Source: Faecalibacterium sp. An122 (GTDB taxonomy: Bacteria > Bacillota > Clostridia > Oscillospirales > Ruminococcaceae). Taken from it: a stretch of 64,000 nt of DNA. Numbering within the stretch: position 1 is the first letter of the stretch; each line of letters begins with the position of its first letter. Below are positions 43,094 through 52,134 of the stretch, piece after piece. Made by a program: the position numbers and the translations under genes. The DNA is taken from the NCBI RefSeq assembly GCF_002160895.1, contig NZ_NFLL01000004.1, forward strand, positions 62,001 to 126,000. The letters are read 5' to 3'. Under the pieces are notes generated by a model, which saw nothing but the letters and a program-made list of their open reading frames with translations, was not told the origin of the DNA and ran no database searches.

Positions 43094-44211
43094 TGACCGA
43101 CGGCGCCGCCCTCAACCGCTGGCGGCTGATCCTGGGCAAAAACGCCGGCCAGCAGCTGGAGCTGGACACCGCCCGGCTGGCCCGGATGGACGACGCGCTG
43201 GACTTCCTCTATGGCCGGGAGGCCGGAGAGGACGTCAGGGACCGGGACCCTCAGGGCGGCCATGGGTCCAGTCAGCTGACGGTGGCCAGGTGGCTCAGTG
43301 AGGTGCGCCAGCTGTTCCCCCAGGAGACGGCGGAAATTTTGCAGCGCCACGCCCTGGACCGGTATCAGCTCACCGAGCTGCTGGCCGACCGGGAAGTGCT
43401 GGAAAAGATGGAGCCCAACCAGGCTTTGCTGGAGACGGTTCTGAGCCTGAAACATATGATGCGGGGCCCGGTGCTGGACACCGCCCGGCGGATCGTCCGG
43501 CGGGTGGTGGAGCAGATGACCGAGAAGATGCGCAGCGAAATCCAGCGCTCGGCCCTGGGCAAGCTGGACCGCACCAGCCGCAGCTCGGTCCGGTCTTTGC
43601 GGAACCTGGACATTCAGCGCACCATCCGGAAAAACCTGGCCCACTATGACACCGAAAACCACCGCCTCATGCTGGAACAGGTCTATTTCAACGGCCGGGT
43701 CAAGCGCTATAACCCCTGGCGGGTGATTCTGGCGGTGGACGAGAGCGGCTCCATGATGCCCAGCATCATCCACAGCGCCGTCATGGCGGGGATTTTTGCC
43801 GCCCTGCCCATGCTGGACACCCGGCTGGTGATCTTTGATACCCAGGTGGTGGACCTGAGCGGCTATGTGGAGGACCCGGTGGAAACCCTCATGAGCGTAC
43901 AGCTGGGGGGCGGCACCGACATTGCCGGGGCGCTGCGGTACTGTGAATCCCTGATCTCCATGCCCCACCGGACCATGGTGGTGCTGGTCAGCGACCTGTG
44001 CGAGGGCAACAGCCGGCAGAATCTCTACGGCGTCTGCCGGGATATCCTGGAGAGCGGGGCCAAACTGGTGGCCCTGACCGCTCTGGACGAAAATGCCGCC
44101 CCCGCCTATGACCGGTCCACCGCCCAGGCGCTGGCCGGGATGGGGGCTTATGTAGGGGCTATGACGCCGGCGCGGCTGGCGGATTTTATGGCCGATGTGA
44201 TGCGGGAATGA
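43090..44211 (+). CDS. VWA-domain protein (YehP-like)
   Basis: 373 residues, start ATGA-overlapping the previous gene. The C-terminal half is a von Willebrand A domain with complete MIDAS: DESGSMM at 217-223, the Thr in GGGTDIAGAL, and Asp in VLVSDLCEG. The N-terminal half is helical. VWA proteins are the usual partners of MoxR ATPases, which remodel targets bound through the metal site. Length matches Escherichia coli YehP (about 378). Confidence 0.9.
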   Translation: MMTDGAALNRWRLILGKNAGQQLELDTARLARMDDALDFLYGREAGEDVRDRDPQGGHGSSQLTVARWLSEVRQLFPQETAEILQRHALDRYQLTELLADREVLEKMEPNQALLETVLSLKHMMRGPVLDTARRIVRRVVEQMTEKMRSEIQRSALGKLDRTSRSSVRSLRNLDIQRTIRKNLAHYDTENHRLMLEQVYFNGRVKRYNPWRVILAVDESGSMMPSIIHSAVMAGIFAALPMLDTRLVIFDTQVVDLSGYVEDPVETLMSVQLGGGTDIAGALRYCESLISMPHRTMVVLVSDLCEGNSRQNLYGVCRDILESGAKLVALTALDENAAPAYDRSTAQALAGMGAYVGAMTPARLADFMADVMRE

Positions 44212-45872
44212 GGGGGGGATCTGTCGTGAAGTTACCGGGCCCGCTGGCCGCCGCCCTGGCGGCTGCGGATGACAATTACCTGATCGGCCTGTGCAACAAG
44301 GGCACCGTCAACCGGGCCAAAAAAGACCTGGCCGCCCTGGCGGAACCCTCAGTCGCCGTAACCGAGGAGGGGGTCCAGGTCCAGATGGGGGACGTCACCT
44401 GCCAGATCTGCGCCCCGCTGGGGGAGAGCCGGTGCTCCTGCCCCAGCAGCGGCATCTGCCGCCACCGGATCACCGCCATTCTCTGGCTGCAGCAGGCCCA
44501 AGGGGAGGAAACCGCCCCAGGCCCTGCGGCCGAGCCCGCGAAACCCACCTTTGAGACCCTGCGGGCCTATCCGGCGGACAAGCTGGCAAAGCAGCTGGGC
44601 CCCAAGCGTCTGGCGGCCGCTCTGTTCCGCCAGCGCAGCGGGACAGGCCCCTCCATAGAGGAAACCTCTGTGGTGACGGTGGAAATGCCCTGGATTCCCG
44701 CCGCTGTGCGGCTGCTGGACCCTCTGGAACACAGCACCTGCACCTGTCACAGCAAGACCTTTTGCATCCACAAGGCCGAAGCCCTGCTCTACTGGCAGAT
44801 GAGCCGGAACATTCTGGACCCGGCGGCCCTGGAAGCCGCCCGACCCCCGGAGGAGGAACTGGACCTGGAAGCGGTCCAGGGCGTCTGCCAGGCGGTGCAG
44901 CAGACCCTGGCCGCCCAGATGGCCACCGGCCTGAGCCGGATGCCTGCCGGCGTCTGCGAGACGGTGGAGCGGATGGCGGCTCTCTGCCATACCGCCCGGC
45001 TCCCGGCCCTGGAACGGGCCCTGCGGGGCGTTCACGGGGAATATCAGGCCTACTTTGCCCGGTCGGCCTCCTACCGGGACACCGCCCTCCTGACGCGGCT
45101 GAGCCGGGCGTTCCGGCTGGCGGCGGCCCTGGAAACCGCCGACCCCAAAGCCGCCCTGGACCGGGCGGGCCGCTTCCGGGACGACTACGAGGCGGTGGGG
45201 GACCTGGAACTGTATCTGCTGGGCCAGCGGGATTTCGATGGCCGCAGCGGCTACGCCGGCACCATCTATTATTTCTGGGAGCGGGAGGAACAGCGGTTTT
45301 ACACCTACGCCGACGTCCGGCCCACCTTTTATGAGGGCAAGGCGCGACGCCGCACCGCCGCCGTTCCATGGGGGCTGCCCTGCACGTTGGGTCAGGCCTG
45401 GAACTGCGGCCTGAACCTGTCGGGGGCGAAGGCCTCCCGGGACCGGGCCCTCTCGGCCACCGAACAGTGCCGGGCCGTCCTGCTGGGCCGCCAGGACCCC
45501 GCTCAGGTCATCCCGGCCAAGGCGGTCTGCACCGACTTTGAATGGCTGCTGCGGGAGCGCAGCGGTCCCCATGACCCCGAGGTGGAACGGCTGGCGGTGG
45601 TCCGTCCGGCCCGGTGCCTGCCTCAGGACTACGACCAGGTCCGCCAGGTGTTTTCCATCCGGCTGGTGGACGGGGCAGGACGGGACCTCTTTCTGGAGGT
45701 GCACTACAAAAAAGAGGAGGAAAAGGTGGTGGAGGCGCTGGAACAGCTGGCCCGCCGGCTCCGTCGGAAACCGGATTTCCGGCCGGTGTTCTTTGGGCTG
45801 ATCTACCGGGAGGAAGACCGGCTCAAGCTCTACCCCATTGAATATTTCGCCGAGTGGGAGGAGTGCCTATGA
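44208..45872 (+). CDS. SWIM zinc-finger protein with two fingers (YehQ-like)
   Basis: 554 residues from the ATG at 44208 that overlaps the previous stop; a GTG at 44226 after a G-rich run is an alternative. Two SWIM fingers of the same spacing (CxC-x5-CxH) are visible: Cys76, Cys78, Cys84, His86 and Cys178, Cys180, Cys186, His188. SWIM domains bind DNA or protein. The rest is helical and then, from about 330, a conserved globular region with a WEREEQRFYTYADVRP stretch. YehQ of Escherichia coli is the likely counterpart. Confidence 0.87.
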   Translation: MRGGSVVKLPGPLAAALAAADDNYLIGLCNKGTVNRAKKDLAALAEPSVAVTEEGVQVQMGDVTCQICAPLGESRCSCPSSGICRHRITAILWLQQAQGEETAPGPAAEPAKPTFETLRAYPADKLAKQLGPKRLAAALFRQRSGTGPSIEETSVVTVEMPWIPAAVRLLDPLEHSTCTCHSKTFCIHKAEALLYWQMSRNILDPAALEAARPPEEELDLEAVQGVCQAVQQTLAAQMATGLSRMPAGVCETVERMAALCHTARLPALERALRGVHGEYQAYFARSASYRDTALLTRLSRAFRLAAALETADPKAALDRAGRFRDDYEAVGDLELYLLGQRDFDGRSGYAGTIYYFWEREEQRFYTYADVRPTFYEGKARRRTAAVPWGLPCTLGQAWNCGLNLSGAKASRDRALSATEQCRAVLLGRQDPAQVIPAKAVCTDFEWLLRERSGPHDPEVERLAVVRPARCLPQDYDQVRQVFSIRLVDGAGRDLFLEVHYKKEEEKVVEALEQLARRLRRKPDFRPVFFGLIYREEDRLKLYPIEYFAEWEECL

Positions 45873-46216
45873 CCCAACTGCTGGATGAGCTGGAACGGGC
45901 TGTGACCGACCTTTTGCAGTCGGGGCTGGATACCGGCGGCCCCGCCGCCTGCGCCCGGCTGCGGACGCTGGCGGTCCGGTGTGAGGATGCCGGACTGCAC
46001 ACCGGGGCGGCGCTGGCCCGGGAGCTGGAAACTGCTCTGGAGGCCCGCCCCCACGCTCTGGAAAAAGACAATTTGACCCCGGCGGCCTGCATTTGCCGGC
46101 TGGCCCGCTATCTGGAACTGTGCCGGGAAAAGGCACAGGAGGACGCCATCGTCCGGCGCTGGCAGGCCCGGGGACAGGATTCGCAGGACACCCAGAAACC
46201 AGGAGGGAACCTATGA
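45869..46216 (+). CDS. Small helical protein of the yeh-like operon
   Basis: 115 residues from the ATG at 45869, which overlaps the previous stop and has GGGAGGAG upstream. It is predicted to be all helical, with several Cys residues (37, 46, 83, 85, 94 approximately) but no clear metal motif. Its stop overlaps the next start. I know no family. Translation coupling on both sides says it belongs to the complex. Confidence 0.7.
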   Translation: MTQLLDELERAVTDLLQSGLDTGGPAACARLRTLAVRCEDAGLHTGAALARELETALEARPHALEKDNLTPAACICRLARYLELCREKAQEDAIVRRWQARGQDSQDTQKPGGNL

Positions 46217-49200
46217 ACACCTTGCAAGCACAGAAAAAGGCCAAACTGGACCGGCTGCTGTCCAAACTGCAGCTCACCCCCGCCAACCGGGCCCTGGCCG
46301 AGGAATACCTGACGGCGGAACAGCGGGACGACAGCCTGCTGCAGCGGGCCGAGGAAGAGGACTTCCACGAGGTCAGCTGGGAGGTGCGGGGAGAGGCGGT
46401 GGACTACGCCAACGACCTGCGCAGCTGGGACAACCCCGACCCCCTGGCCCGGCTGATCAAGCTGTACTGGGCCATGGGCAAGAGCACCGCGGTGTTTTTG
46501 CTGGAGCGCAGCAGCGATTCCAAGACCGGCCGGGAGGAACAGAAACTCCGGACCGAGCTGCTGGGCAAGCCGGCGGCGGTGGCGCTGGAGGCGGAACGGG
46601 TGGTCTGGTATGAGCCGGGGTACCGGGATTTGGAGTGGTTTTATGCCCTGGCGGCCAGCGAGCCCGAAATCCTGGAACAGGCCCAGGCCCTGGCCGGCGG
46701 CCACCGGGACAATTACAAGGTGATGCTGGCGGGTATTCTGGTGGCGGTGCAGCAGGGGAGCAAGCTGAGCCTGTTCCAGAAGCTGGTGGGCGCAAAACAG
46801 CCCCTGGTGGCCCGGCAAATCCAGCTGATCCACCGCAACAACCTGGAAACCATGGCCGCCGCCCTGCCCAAACTGCCCGACAAGGACCGCCAGGCCCTGG
46901 CGGAATACCTGGAAAAAGGCGACCTGAACGCCCCCAAGCCGGCCCTGTCGGCGGGGTGGGCCAATGCCGCCAATCCCAGCGCCGCCCTGGCCGCCCGCGG
47001 GGCCGAAACTTACCTGGCCGGCCTGCTGGGCACCGCCTCCTTCCTGGGGGCGGAACAGGACCCCCGGCTGCGGTGTGCGCTGCGGATGTATCTGGGCCTC
47101 AACCCTGCGGCGGTGCTCCAGAACATCCTGCGGGGAGTGTCCCAGCATGTGATGCTGGACCAGAAGGACCGCCTGAACCATCTGCTGGAGGACCTGCCCG
47201 GCGGCGATGTCACCATGCTGATCTTCCTGACCATGCTGCCCACCTGGGACGGCCGCAACAGCTTTTATAAAGTGGTGGCCCGCCAGTGCCGCAATGGACT
47301 CAAGCAGGCGCTGGATTTGGCCGACGCCCAGCAGTATGTCCGGCTCACCGATATGATGCCGGGAGCCGGCGACGTGGACCGGGACCAGCGGAACAAGATC
47401 AACACCCTGCTGTCCAAGTACATCCAGAACGGCGCCAGCGCCATGACCCAATACCTGGAAGGCACCGGCAGCCTGAAGGACAGCGCCGTCCGGCTGGCCG
47501 GCGTCACGGTGCAGCCCTATGTTTATCCGTCCCAGGCGGCCCAGCTGGTGGAACGGTACGTCAAGGCCGCCGGCTGGGATGAATTTGCCTGCCGGTGCGC
47601 CACGGTCTTTGGCCTGGTGTTTGAGGGGTCGGGGATGAACCATCTGCTTCACAGCGACCAGGACGTGGCCCGTCTGGCGGCCGCCCTGCAGGAGCAGGAA
47701 CTGCCTCTGGGGGAGATCCTGCGGATCTTTGGGTACTTCTGCGATGGCTGCTACGACGAGCGCCGCAAGACCACAACCCGCAACACCCTTTACAAAAACT
47801 TCAGCAAGCCGGTCTATCTGGAGGACCTGTGCGCCGCCGCCCTCAACAGCGGCGTCTTTGGGCGGTATGTGGCCCTCTCGGCGCTGGACGACCTGACGGC
47901 TTCCCCCGAGTGCGGCTCCCGGGCCAAAGAGGGGCTGCTGGCCGGTGCGGGCGATTCCTCCAAACAGATTCAGGAGCTGATGGTGGACCTGCTCACCAGC
48001 CATCCCGACTGGACCGAGGAGGTGACCGGCCTGCTGCGGAGCAAAAAGGCCGCCGAGCGGCTGATCGCAGTGCGGGCCGCCGCCAAGATGGGGGAGGCCA
48101 TCCGCCCCGCCCTGGAGGAAGCCCTGGAAAAGGAAAAGAGCGCCAAGGTGGCCGACGCCATCCGCGGCGCCCTGGGCCGGGCCTCGGCCCCTGCAGAGCA
48201 GGCCGCTGCCCTGACCATCGACGAGAAGGCCGCCCAGATTTTGAAGGGCGGCAAAAAGCGGAAAGTCCAGTGGGTGCTGGATCACCCTCTGCCCGAACTG
48301 CACCTGCAGGACGAGGCCCGCACCCCGGTGAACGAGGACCGGCAGGCGGCGCTGCTGGTGGCTTACAGTGAGCTGGGCCGGATTGGCCGCAGCGAAACCG
48401 CCGCCCTGCTGGCCGAGGGCATCGACCCGGCGGATCTGGCCGCCCTGGCGGGGGAAGTCTATGAGATTTGGCTGGCCGCCGGAGCCCAGAGCAAGACCAA
48501 GTGGGTGCTGGCCTTTGCGGCGGCCTTTGGCGGGGCCGCCATGACCCCGCGGCTGAGCCACGCCATCAACGAGTGGCCCCAGCAGTCCCGCGGCGCCATC
48601 GCCTGCGACGCCGTCACCGCCCTGGCCCTCAGCAGCGACCCCGCCGCCCTGCTGGTGGTGGACTCCATCTCCCGCAAATTCAAGTTCCGCCAGGTGAAGG
48701 CCGCGGCGGCCGCCGCCCTGGACAACGCCGCCCGGGAACTGGGCATCACCGCCGAGGAGCTGGCCGACCGGATTGTCCCCGACCTGGGCTTTGGGGCCGA
48801 CGGCAAGCGGGTCTTTGACTACGGTCCCCGGAGCTTTACGGTGCGGCTGACCCCCACCCTGGAGCTGGAAATCACCAACGACGCCGGCAAGACGGTGAAA
48901 AACCTGCCCGCCCCCGGCAAGACCGACGACCCCGAAAAGGCCGAGGCCGCCTACAACGAATTCAAGACCATGAAAAAGCAGATCCGCACCACCGTGACGG
49001 CCCAGAAGGCCCGTCTGGAGGCGGCGCTGTCGGTGCTGCGCTGCTGGAGCAGCGACGCATGGAAGGCCCTCTTTGTGGGCAACCCCATTATGCACCAGTT
49101 TGCCATGAGTCTCATCTGGGGCGTGTACCAGGATGGAACGCTGCAGGAGACCTTCCGCTATATGGAGGACGGCTCCTTCAACACGGTGGACGAGGAAGAA

Positions 49201-49761
49201 TACACCCTGCCCGACGACGCCCGGATCGGTCTGGCCCACCCGGTGGAGATGGACCAGGAGACCCTGGACGCCTGGAAACAGCAACTGGAAGACTACGAGA
49301 TCACCCAGAGCATTCCCCAGCTGGACCGCCCGGTGTTCCAGCTGGAACCCGGCCAGGAACAGGCCCGGACCCTGGACCGCTTCGGCGGCAAGAAGCTCAA
49401 CGGCCTGTCCCTGTCGGGCAAGCTGCTGGGCCTGGGCTGGTACCGCGGCAGCGTCCAGGACGCCGGCGGCTACTACACCTTCTACCGGGAGGACCCCGGC
49501 CTGGGCATGGGGGTGGAGCTGGAATTCTCGGGCTGCTTTGTGGGAGACGAAAACGAGACGGTCACCGTCTACGAGGCGACCTTCTACCGTCAGGGCACCG
49601 TCCAGCGGGGCAGCTACTGCTATGACACCCCCAAACCGGAAAACATCTTCGCCCTGGGGGAGGTTCCCGCCCGCTATTACAGCGAGGTGGTGTACCAGCT
49701 GGACAAGGCCACCGCTTCCAGCACCGAGACCGACCCCGATTGGAGAAAAAAGAACCGCTGA
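46213..49761 (+). CDS. DUF4132 large protein (YehI/MolR-like)
   Basis: 1182 residues from the ATG at 46213, 7 bp after AGGAGGG; upstream in-frame starts would overlap the whole preceding gene. The central 800 residues are repetitive helices of HEAT/Armadillo character (for example blocks near 580-690). The C-terminal DUF4132 domain includes NPIMHQFAMSLIWGVY and is followed by an EEYTLPDDARIGLAHP segment, as in YehI and MolR of Escherichia coli. It is the last and largest member of the operon and is probably the scaffold or the substrate-handling unit. No enzyme residues can be named. Confidence 0.88.
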   Translation: MNTLQAQKKAKLDRLLSKLQLTPANRALAEEYLTAEQRDDSLLQRAEEEDFHEVSWEVRGEAVDYANDLRSWDNPDPLARLIKLYWAMGKSTAVFLLERSSDSKTGREEQKLRTELLGKPAAVALEAERVVWYEPGYRDLEWFYALAASEPEILEQAQALAGGHRDNYKVMLAGILVAVQQGSKLSLFQKLVGAKQPLVARQIQLIHRNNLETMAAALPKLPDKDRQALAEYLEKGDLNAPKPALSAGWANAANPSAALAARGAETYLAGLLGTASFLGAEQDPRLRCALRMYLGLNPAAVLQNILRGVSQHVMLDQKDRLNHLLEDLPGGDVTMLIFLTMLPTWDGRNSFYKVVARQCRNGLKQALDLADAQQYVRLTDMMPGAGDVDRDQRNKINTLLSKYIQNGASAMTQYLEGTGSLKDSAVRLAGVTVQPYVYPSQAAQLVERYVKAAGWDEFACRCATVFGLVFEGSGMNHLLHSDQDVARLAAALQEQELPLGEILRIFGYFCDGCYDERRKTTTRNTLYKNFSKPVYLEDLCAAALNSGVFGRYVALSALDDLTASPECGSRAKEGLLAGAGDSSKQIQELMVDLLTSHPDWTEEVTGLLRSKKAAERLIAVRAAAKMGEAIRPALEEALEKEKSAKVADAIRGALGRASAPAEQAAALTIDEKAAQILKGGKKRKVQWVLDHPLPELHLQDEARTPVNEDRQAALLVAYSELGRIGRSETAALLAEGIDPADLAALAGEVYEIWLAAGAQSKTKWVLAFAAAFGGAAMTPRLSHAINEWPQQSRGAIACDAVTALALSSDPAALLVVDSISRKFKFRQVKAAAAAALDNAARELGITAEELADRIVPDLGFGADGKRVFDYGPRSFTVRLTPTLELEITNDAGKTVKNLPAPGKTDDPEKAEAAYNEFKTMKKQIRTTVTAQKARLEAALSVLRCWSSDAWKALFVGNPIMHQFAMSLIWGVYQDGTLQETFRYMEDGSFNTVDEEEYTLPDDARIGLAHPVEMDQETLDAWKQQLEDYEITQSIPQLDRPVFQLEPGQEQARTLDRFGGKKLNGLSLSGKLLGLGWYRGSVQDAGGYYTFYREDPGLGMGVELEFSGCFVGDENETVTVYEATFYRQGTVQRGSYCYDTPKPENIFALGEVPARYYSEVVYQLDKATASSTETDPDWRKKNR

Positions 49762-49965
49762 TCCTTTAAAAGAATTTCAAATCGTATAGAAGCAAAAAAT
49801 GATACAAAGAGTCTCTGAACAAAACGCAAAACGGCGTGCACAGGGGGGCCGAGAGGCGCCTGACCCGGTCCGGCGGCGCCTGCCCGCAGGGGCCGGCACC
49901 GAAAAGGGGAGGGCAGCCCCAACCCCCTGAAAACCTATCCTGAAAGTATAAAGCGCACACAGTAT

Positions 49966-49993
49966 GCCCCTGGGGCCTGACGGCCCCGGGGGC
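49966..49993 (+). terminator. Probable terminator of the yeh-like operon
   Basis: 12-bp GC stem GCCCCTGGGGCC / GGCCCCGGGGGC (one mismatch) with loop TGAC, followed by TTTGG; the short T-run makes it weak. Confidence 0.5.
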
Positions 49994-50068
49994 TTTGGTG
50001 CGAAGATGCGTCCAAAATGGGATTGGAATATCAGTAAAAGAAAAATTTTGATTTTTTGGGATTTTCAC

Positions 50069-50097
50069 TTGACAAAGTCAAATGAATCCAGTATACT
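50069..50097 (+). promoter_or_regulatory. Promoter of the MarR gene with two palindromic operators
   Basis: -35 TTGACA (50069-50074), 17-bp spacer, -10 TATACT (50092-50097). The -35 is inside TTGAC-AAA-GTCAA (50069-50081), and the -10 lies in the left arm of ATACTTGA-N5-TCAAGTAT (50093-50113). Both share the TTGA/TCAA half-site, so MarR autoregulation is likely. Confidence 0.8.
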
Positions 50098-50130
50098 TGA
50101 TCTCGTCAAGTATGGGAAAGGAGCGGACCC

Positions 50131-50589
50131 ATGTTCAACACACTTGCCTATTTTTCCTCCGTGCTGTACCGGGATTTTACGGCCTACACCAGTGAAAAGC
50201 TGGAAAAGCTCGGGCTGCATTTTGGACTGTTGTTTTTCCTGATTTACGTGGGAAAGCACCCGGGTGCTACGCCCTCGGACTTGACCCAGACGCTGCATCT
50301 GGACTGGGGCCATTCGCAGCGCTGCATCACCAAACTGGTGGAGAGCGGCTTCCTCACCAAAGAAAAGGTTGGCCGGCGCTATCACCTGCATCTGACTGAG
50401 AAGGGACAGGAGGCGTTTGAAGTCAGCCATCAGGTCTTTTTCGACTGGGACGCCCAGCGCCTGGAGGCCCTGACCGACGAGGAGCGCCAGACCCTGTTCG
50501 CCCTGATGCGCAAGGTAGCCCGCCGCCCGGAACCCGCACCCCACCCCGCCGCAGAGTGCACCAACTCTGCCGGGCAGGCCGGAGAATAA
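50131..50589 (+). CDS. MarR-family transcriptional regulator
   Basis: 152 residues, with GGAAAGGAG before the start. A winged helix (about 46-105) includes ATPSDLTQTLHLDWGHSQRCITKLVESGFL and the wing GRRYHLHLTEKG. MarR proteins are dimers that respond to small molecules, often aromatics, or to oxidation. Two operator-like palindromes overlap its own promoter. The following membrane protein gene is 97 bp away and may be its target. No drug efflux pump is adjacent. Confidence 0.9.
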   Translation: MFNTLAYFSSVLYRDFTAYTSEKLEKLGLHFGLLFFLIYVGKHPGATPSDLTQTLHLDWGHSQRCITKLVESGFLTKEKVGRRYHLHLTEKGQEAFEVSHQVFFDWDAQRLEALTDEERQTLFALMRKVARRPEPAPHPAAECTNSAGQAGE

Positions 50590-50686
50590 AACGGACCGTT
50601 CTCCGGCGGCCCATGGGGCGCTTTCCGCGCCCTTGACCCGTCATAACCGCCGTTGATACCTCTTTCATGGATAGGAAACTCTGAAA

Positions 50687-51010
50687 ATGAAGAAAGCATC
50701 GAAAATCTGGCTCTGGATCGCCCTGGTCCTCTGCGTCTGCACCACCTGCCTCAACCTGTCGGAGGGCCGCTGGCTGTCGGTGGCCATCGCCGTCGTTTCC
50801 ATCGCAGGCCTGTGCCTGCTGCTGTTCCGCCATCAGAAGCTGGGCTTCCTGATCATGTGCGTCTGCGCCGTGGGCTCGTTTGTGGTGGGCTCGGTCCAGA
50901 ACTTCGCCGATCTGGGCGCCGTCAGCATCCTGATGTCCTTCATCGGCTCGGCCCTGGTGCCCGGCATCACCGGCCTGTTTATCAAGAGCCAGTGGAACGA
51001 GCTGAAGTAA
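50687..51010 (+). CDS. Small membrane protein of unknown function
   Basis: 107 residues with three hydrophobic segments plus a weaker fourth (about 6-22, 30-46, 52-72, 82-99). The ribosome site is weak (GGAAACTC). No family is recognised. It lies downstream of the MarR gene in the same direction and before a strong terminator, so the two may be one unit. Confidence 0.7.
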   Translation: MKKASKIWLWIALVLCVCTTCLNLSEGRWLSVAIAVVSIAGLCLLLFRHQKLGFLIMCVCAVGSFVVGSVQNFADLGAVSILMSFIGSALVPGITGLFIKSQWNELK

Positions 51011-51080
51011 TCTGAATCAACCTTCCCCCGCATGGCCTGCGTGTCCCTTTCTTTCCGCGCAGGCTGCATGCTAGATAAAG

Positions 51081-51120
51081 CCCCCGCCTTTTTCCTGCAA
51101 AAGGCGGGGGGTTCTTTTTT
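51081..51120 (+). terminator. Strong rho-independent terminator
   Basis: 12-bp stem CCCCCGCCTTTT / AAAAGGCGGGGG with a 6-nt loop and TTCTTTTTT. Confidence 0.92.
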
Positions 51121-51209
51121 GTCCGTTTTTGGGCATAAAAATACCGCTGCAGACGGCCCGGGGCCGGTGCGGCGGCGTGGGGAAGCGCGTCCTCCCGGGA
51201 GACGCAGGG

Positions 51210-51551
51210 TTACTGCAGCTTCTCCAGGATTTCCTCGACGCTGATGCCGTTGGTGATGAGCTTCTGGACGGCTGTGTCAATCTCGGCCTTCCGGGCTTCC
51301 TGGGTGGCTTTTGCCTCCTCGGCGGCCTGCTTGGCCTCCAGCTTGGCGACCACCTTCTCGAGGGATTTTACGGCGGATTTCTTGCTCTTGAGCTGGGCTT
51401 TCAGCTCGGTGATCTGGCCGTTGATGTCGGCAATCTCACCGTTCAGCTGCTCCATCTCTGCATTTTTTTCTGCGAGAGCTGCTGCGTAATCCGCTGCACT
51501 GTGGCCTTTGATCGCTTTCACCTTGTTTTTGCTTCCCTTGGGTCTGGGCAT
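51210..51551 (-). CDS. Basic coiled-coil protein
   Basis: 113 residues from the ATG at 51551, which follows GGGAGGAA; a longer frame to 51623 has no ribosome site. It begins with a basic MPRPKGSKNKVK segment resembling an AT-hook-like DNA-binding arm. A long coiled-coil (about 22-90) follows, and it ends in a short helix (GISVEEILEKL). It is possibly nucleoid-associated or a phage-type small protein. No partner is obvious. Confidence 0.7.
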   Translation of the reverse strand: MPRPKGSKNKVKAIKGHSAADYAAALAEKNAEMEQLNGEIADINGQITELKAQLKSKKSAVKSLEKVVAKLEAKQAAEEAKATQEARKAEIDTAVQKLITNGISVEEILEKLQ

Positions 51552-52134
51552 AATACATTTCCTCCCAACAATATAAATTCTTTTGATATTTCTGAGTATA
51601 ACATGAACCATATTCCGGTGCAATATTTTTGTGTCGAAAAATAGATTTTCACAAAAATTTTATTGCGTAAACCCAGGGGCCGTTATCTTATGCGAAATAT
51701 AAAGAAACGACTCGCTTTTTGGCGCGGCAAAACAGGCGCTCTGCGCCCAAAACCGACCCGGAACCCGCCGCCGGACAGGGTCAAACCGGGGATAAAATCC
51801 AGGCCGGACCAAACGCAAAAAATAAAATACATCGCCCCAAAATCCAAACCGTTTTTTCTCTGCGAATTACCCCGCCCGGGCCGGGAATGGCGGAAACCCG
51901 GGGCCCGAAAAAACGGATTTTTTGCCGGAACAGGGAGGGGCGGAGTCATTTTTTACAAAACGCTTACCCAATTTGTGGCTCTGGCAACAAATTGGCCATG
52001 ATTTTGCCATACCGCGGAAAAAATGGAGTGCTATACTAGGTCTGGTCTGCCGGGCGCGCCGAATCAGTCCGAGGGACCTGTTTCACAAATCAAGATCCTG
52101 ACATGAGACCGCATGCAGAAAGGATTGTACGCAG
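51552..52134. promoter_or_regulatory. Gap between coiled-coil gene and sulfotransferase gene
   Basis: 583 bp with no credible gene. It contains a 9-bp inverted repeat CCAATTTGT-N10-ACAAATTGG (51968-51995) and, 37 bp further, an extended -10 TGC-TATACT (52029-52037) lacking a -35, which probably drives the sulfotransferase gene. The part from 51660 to 51950 is GC-rich without notable structure. Confidence 0.5.
51968..51995. promoter_or_regulatory. Inverted-repeat operator upstream of the sulfotransferase gene
   Basis: Perfect 9-bp arms CCAATTTGT and ACAAATTGG separated by 10 nt, 34 bp before an extended -10 element. The spacing suits an activator or repressor dimer. Confidence 0.5.

Larger units (their letters stand above)
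49762..50130 (+). promoter_or_regulatory. Region between DUF4132 gene and MarR gene
   Basis: No gene is seen. It contains a terminator-like hairpin at 49966-49993, an AT-rich stretch at 50035-50070, and the MarR promoter with its operators (50069-50113). Confidence 0.6.

Noticed and set aside
39615-44211. MoxR-VWA pair as RavA-ViaA or a CO-dehydrogenase/nitric-oxide-reductase accessory
   Set aside because: Those sets lack DUF5682, SWIM and DUF4132 partners; the full gene set matches the yeh group instead.
46108-49284. A 1058-codon minus-strand frame opposite the DUF4132 gene
   Set aside because: Same GC-bias effect; no ribosome site, no domain, and the plus-strand gene has family motifs.
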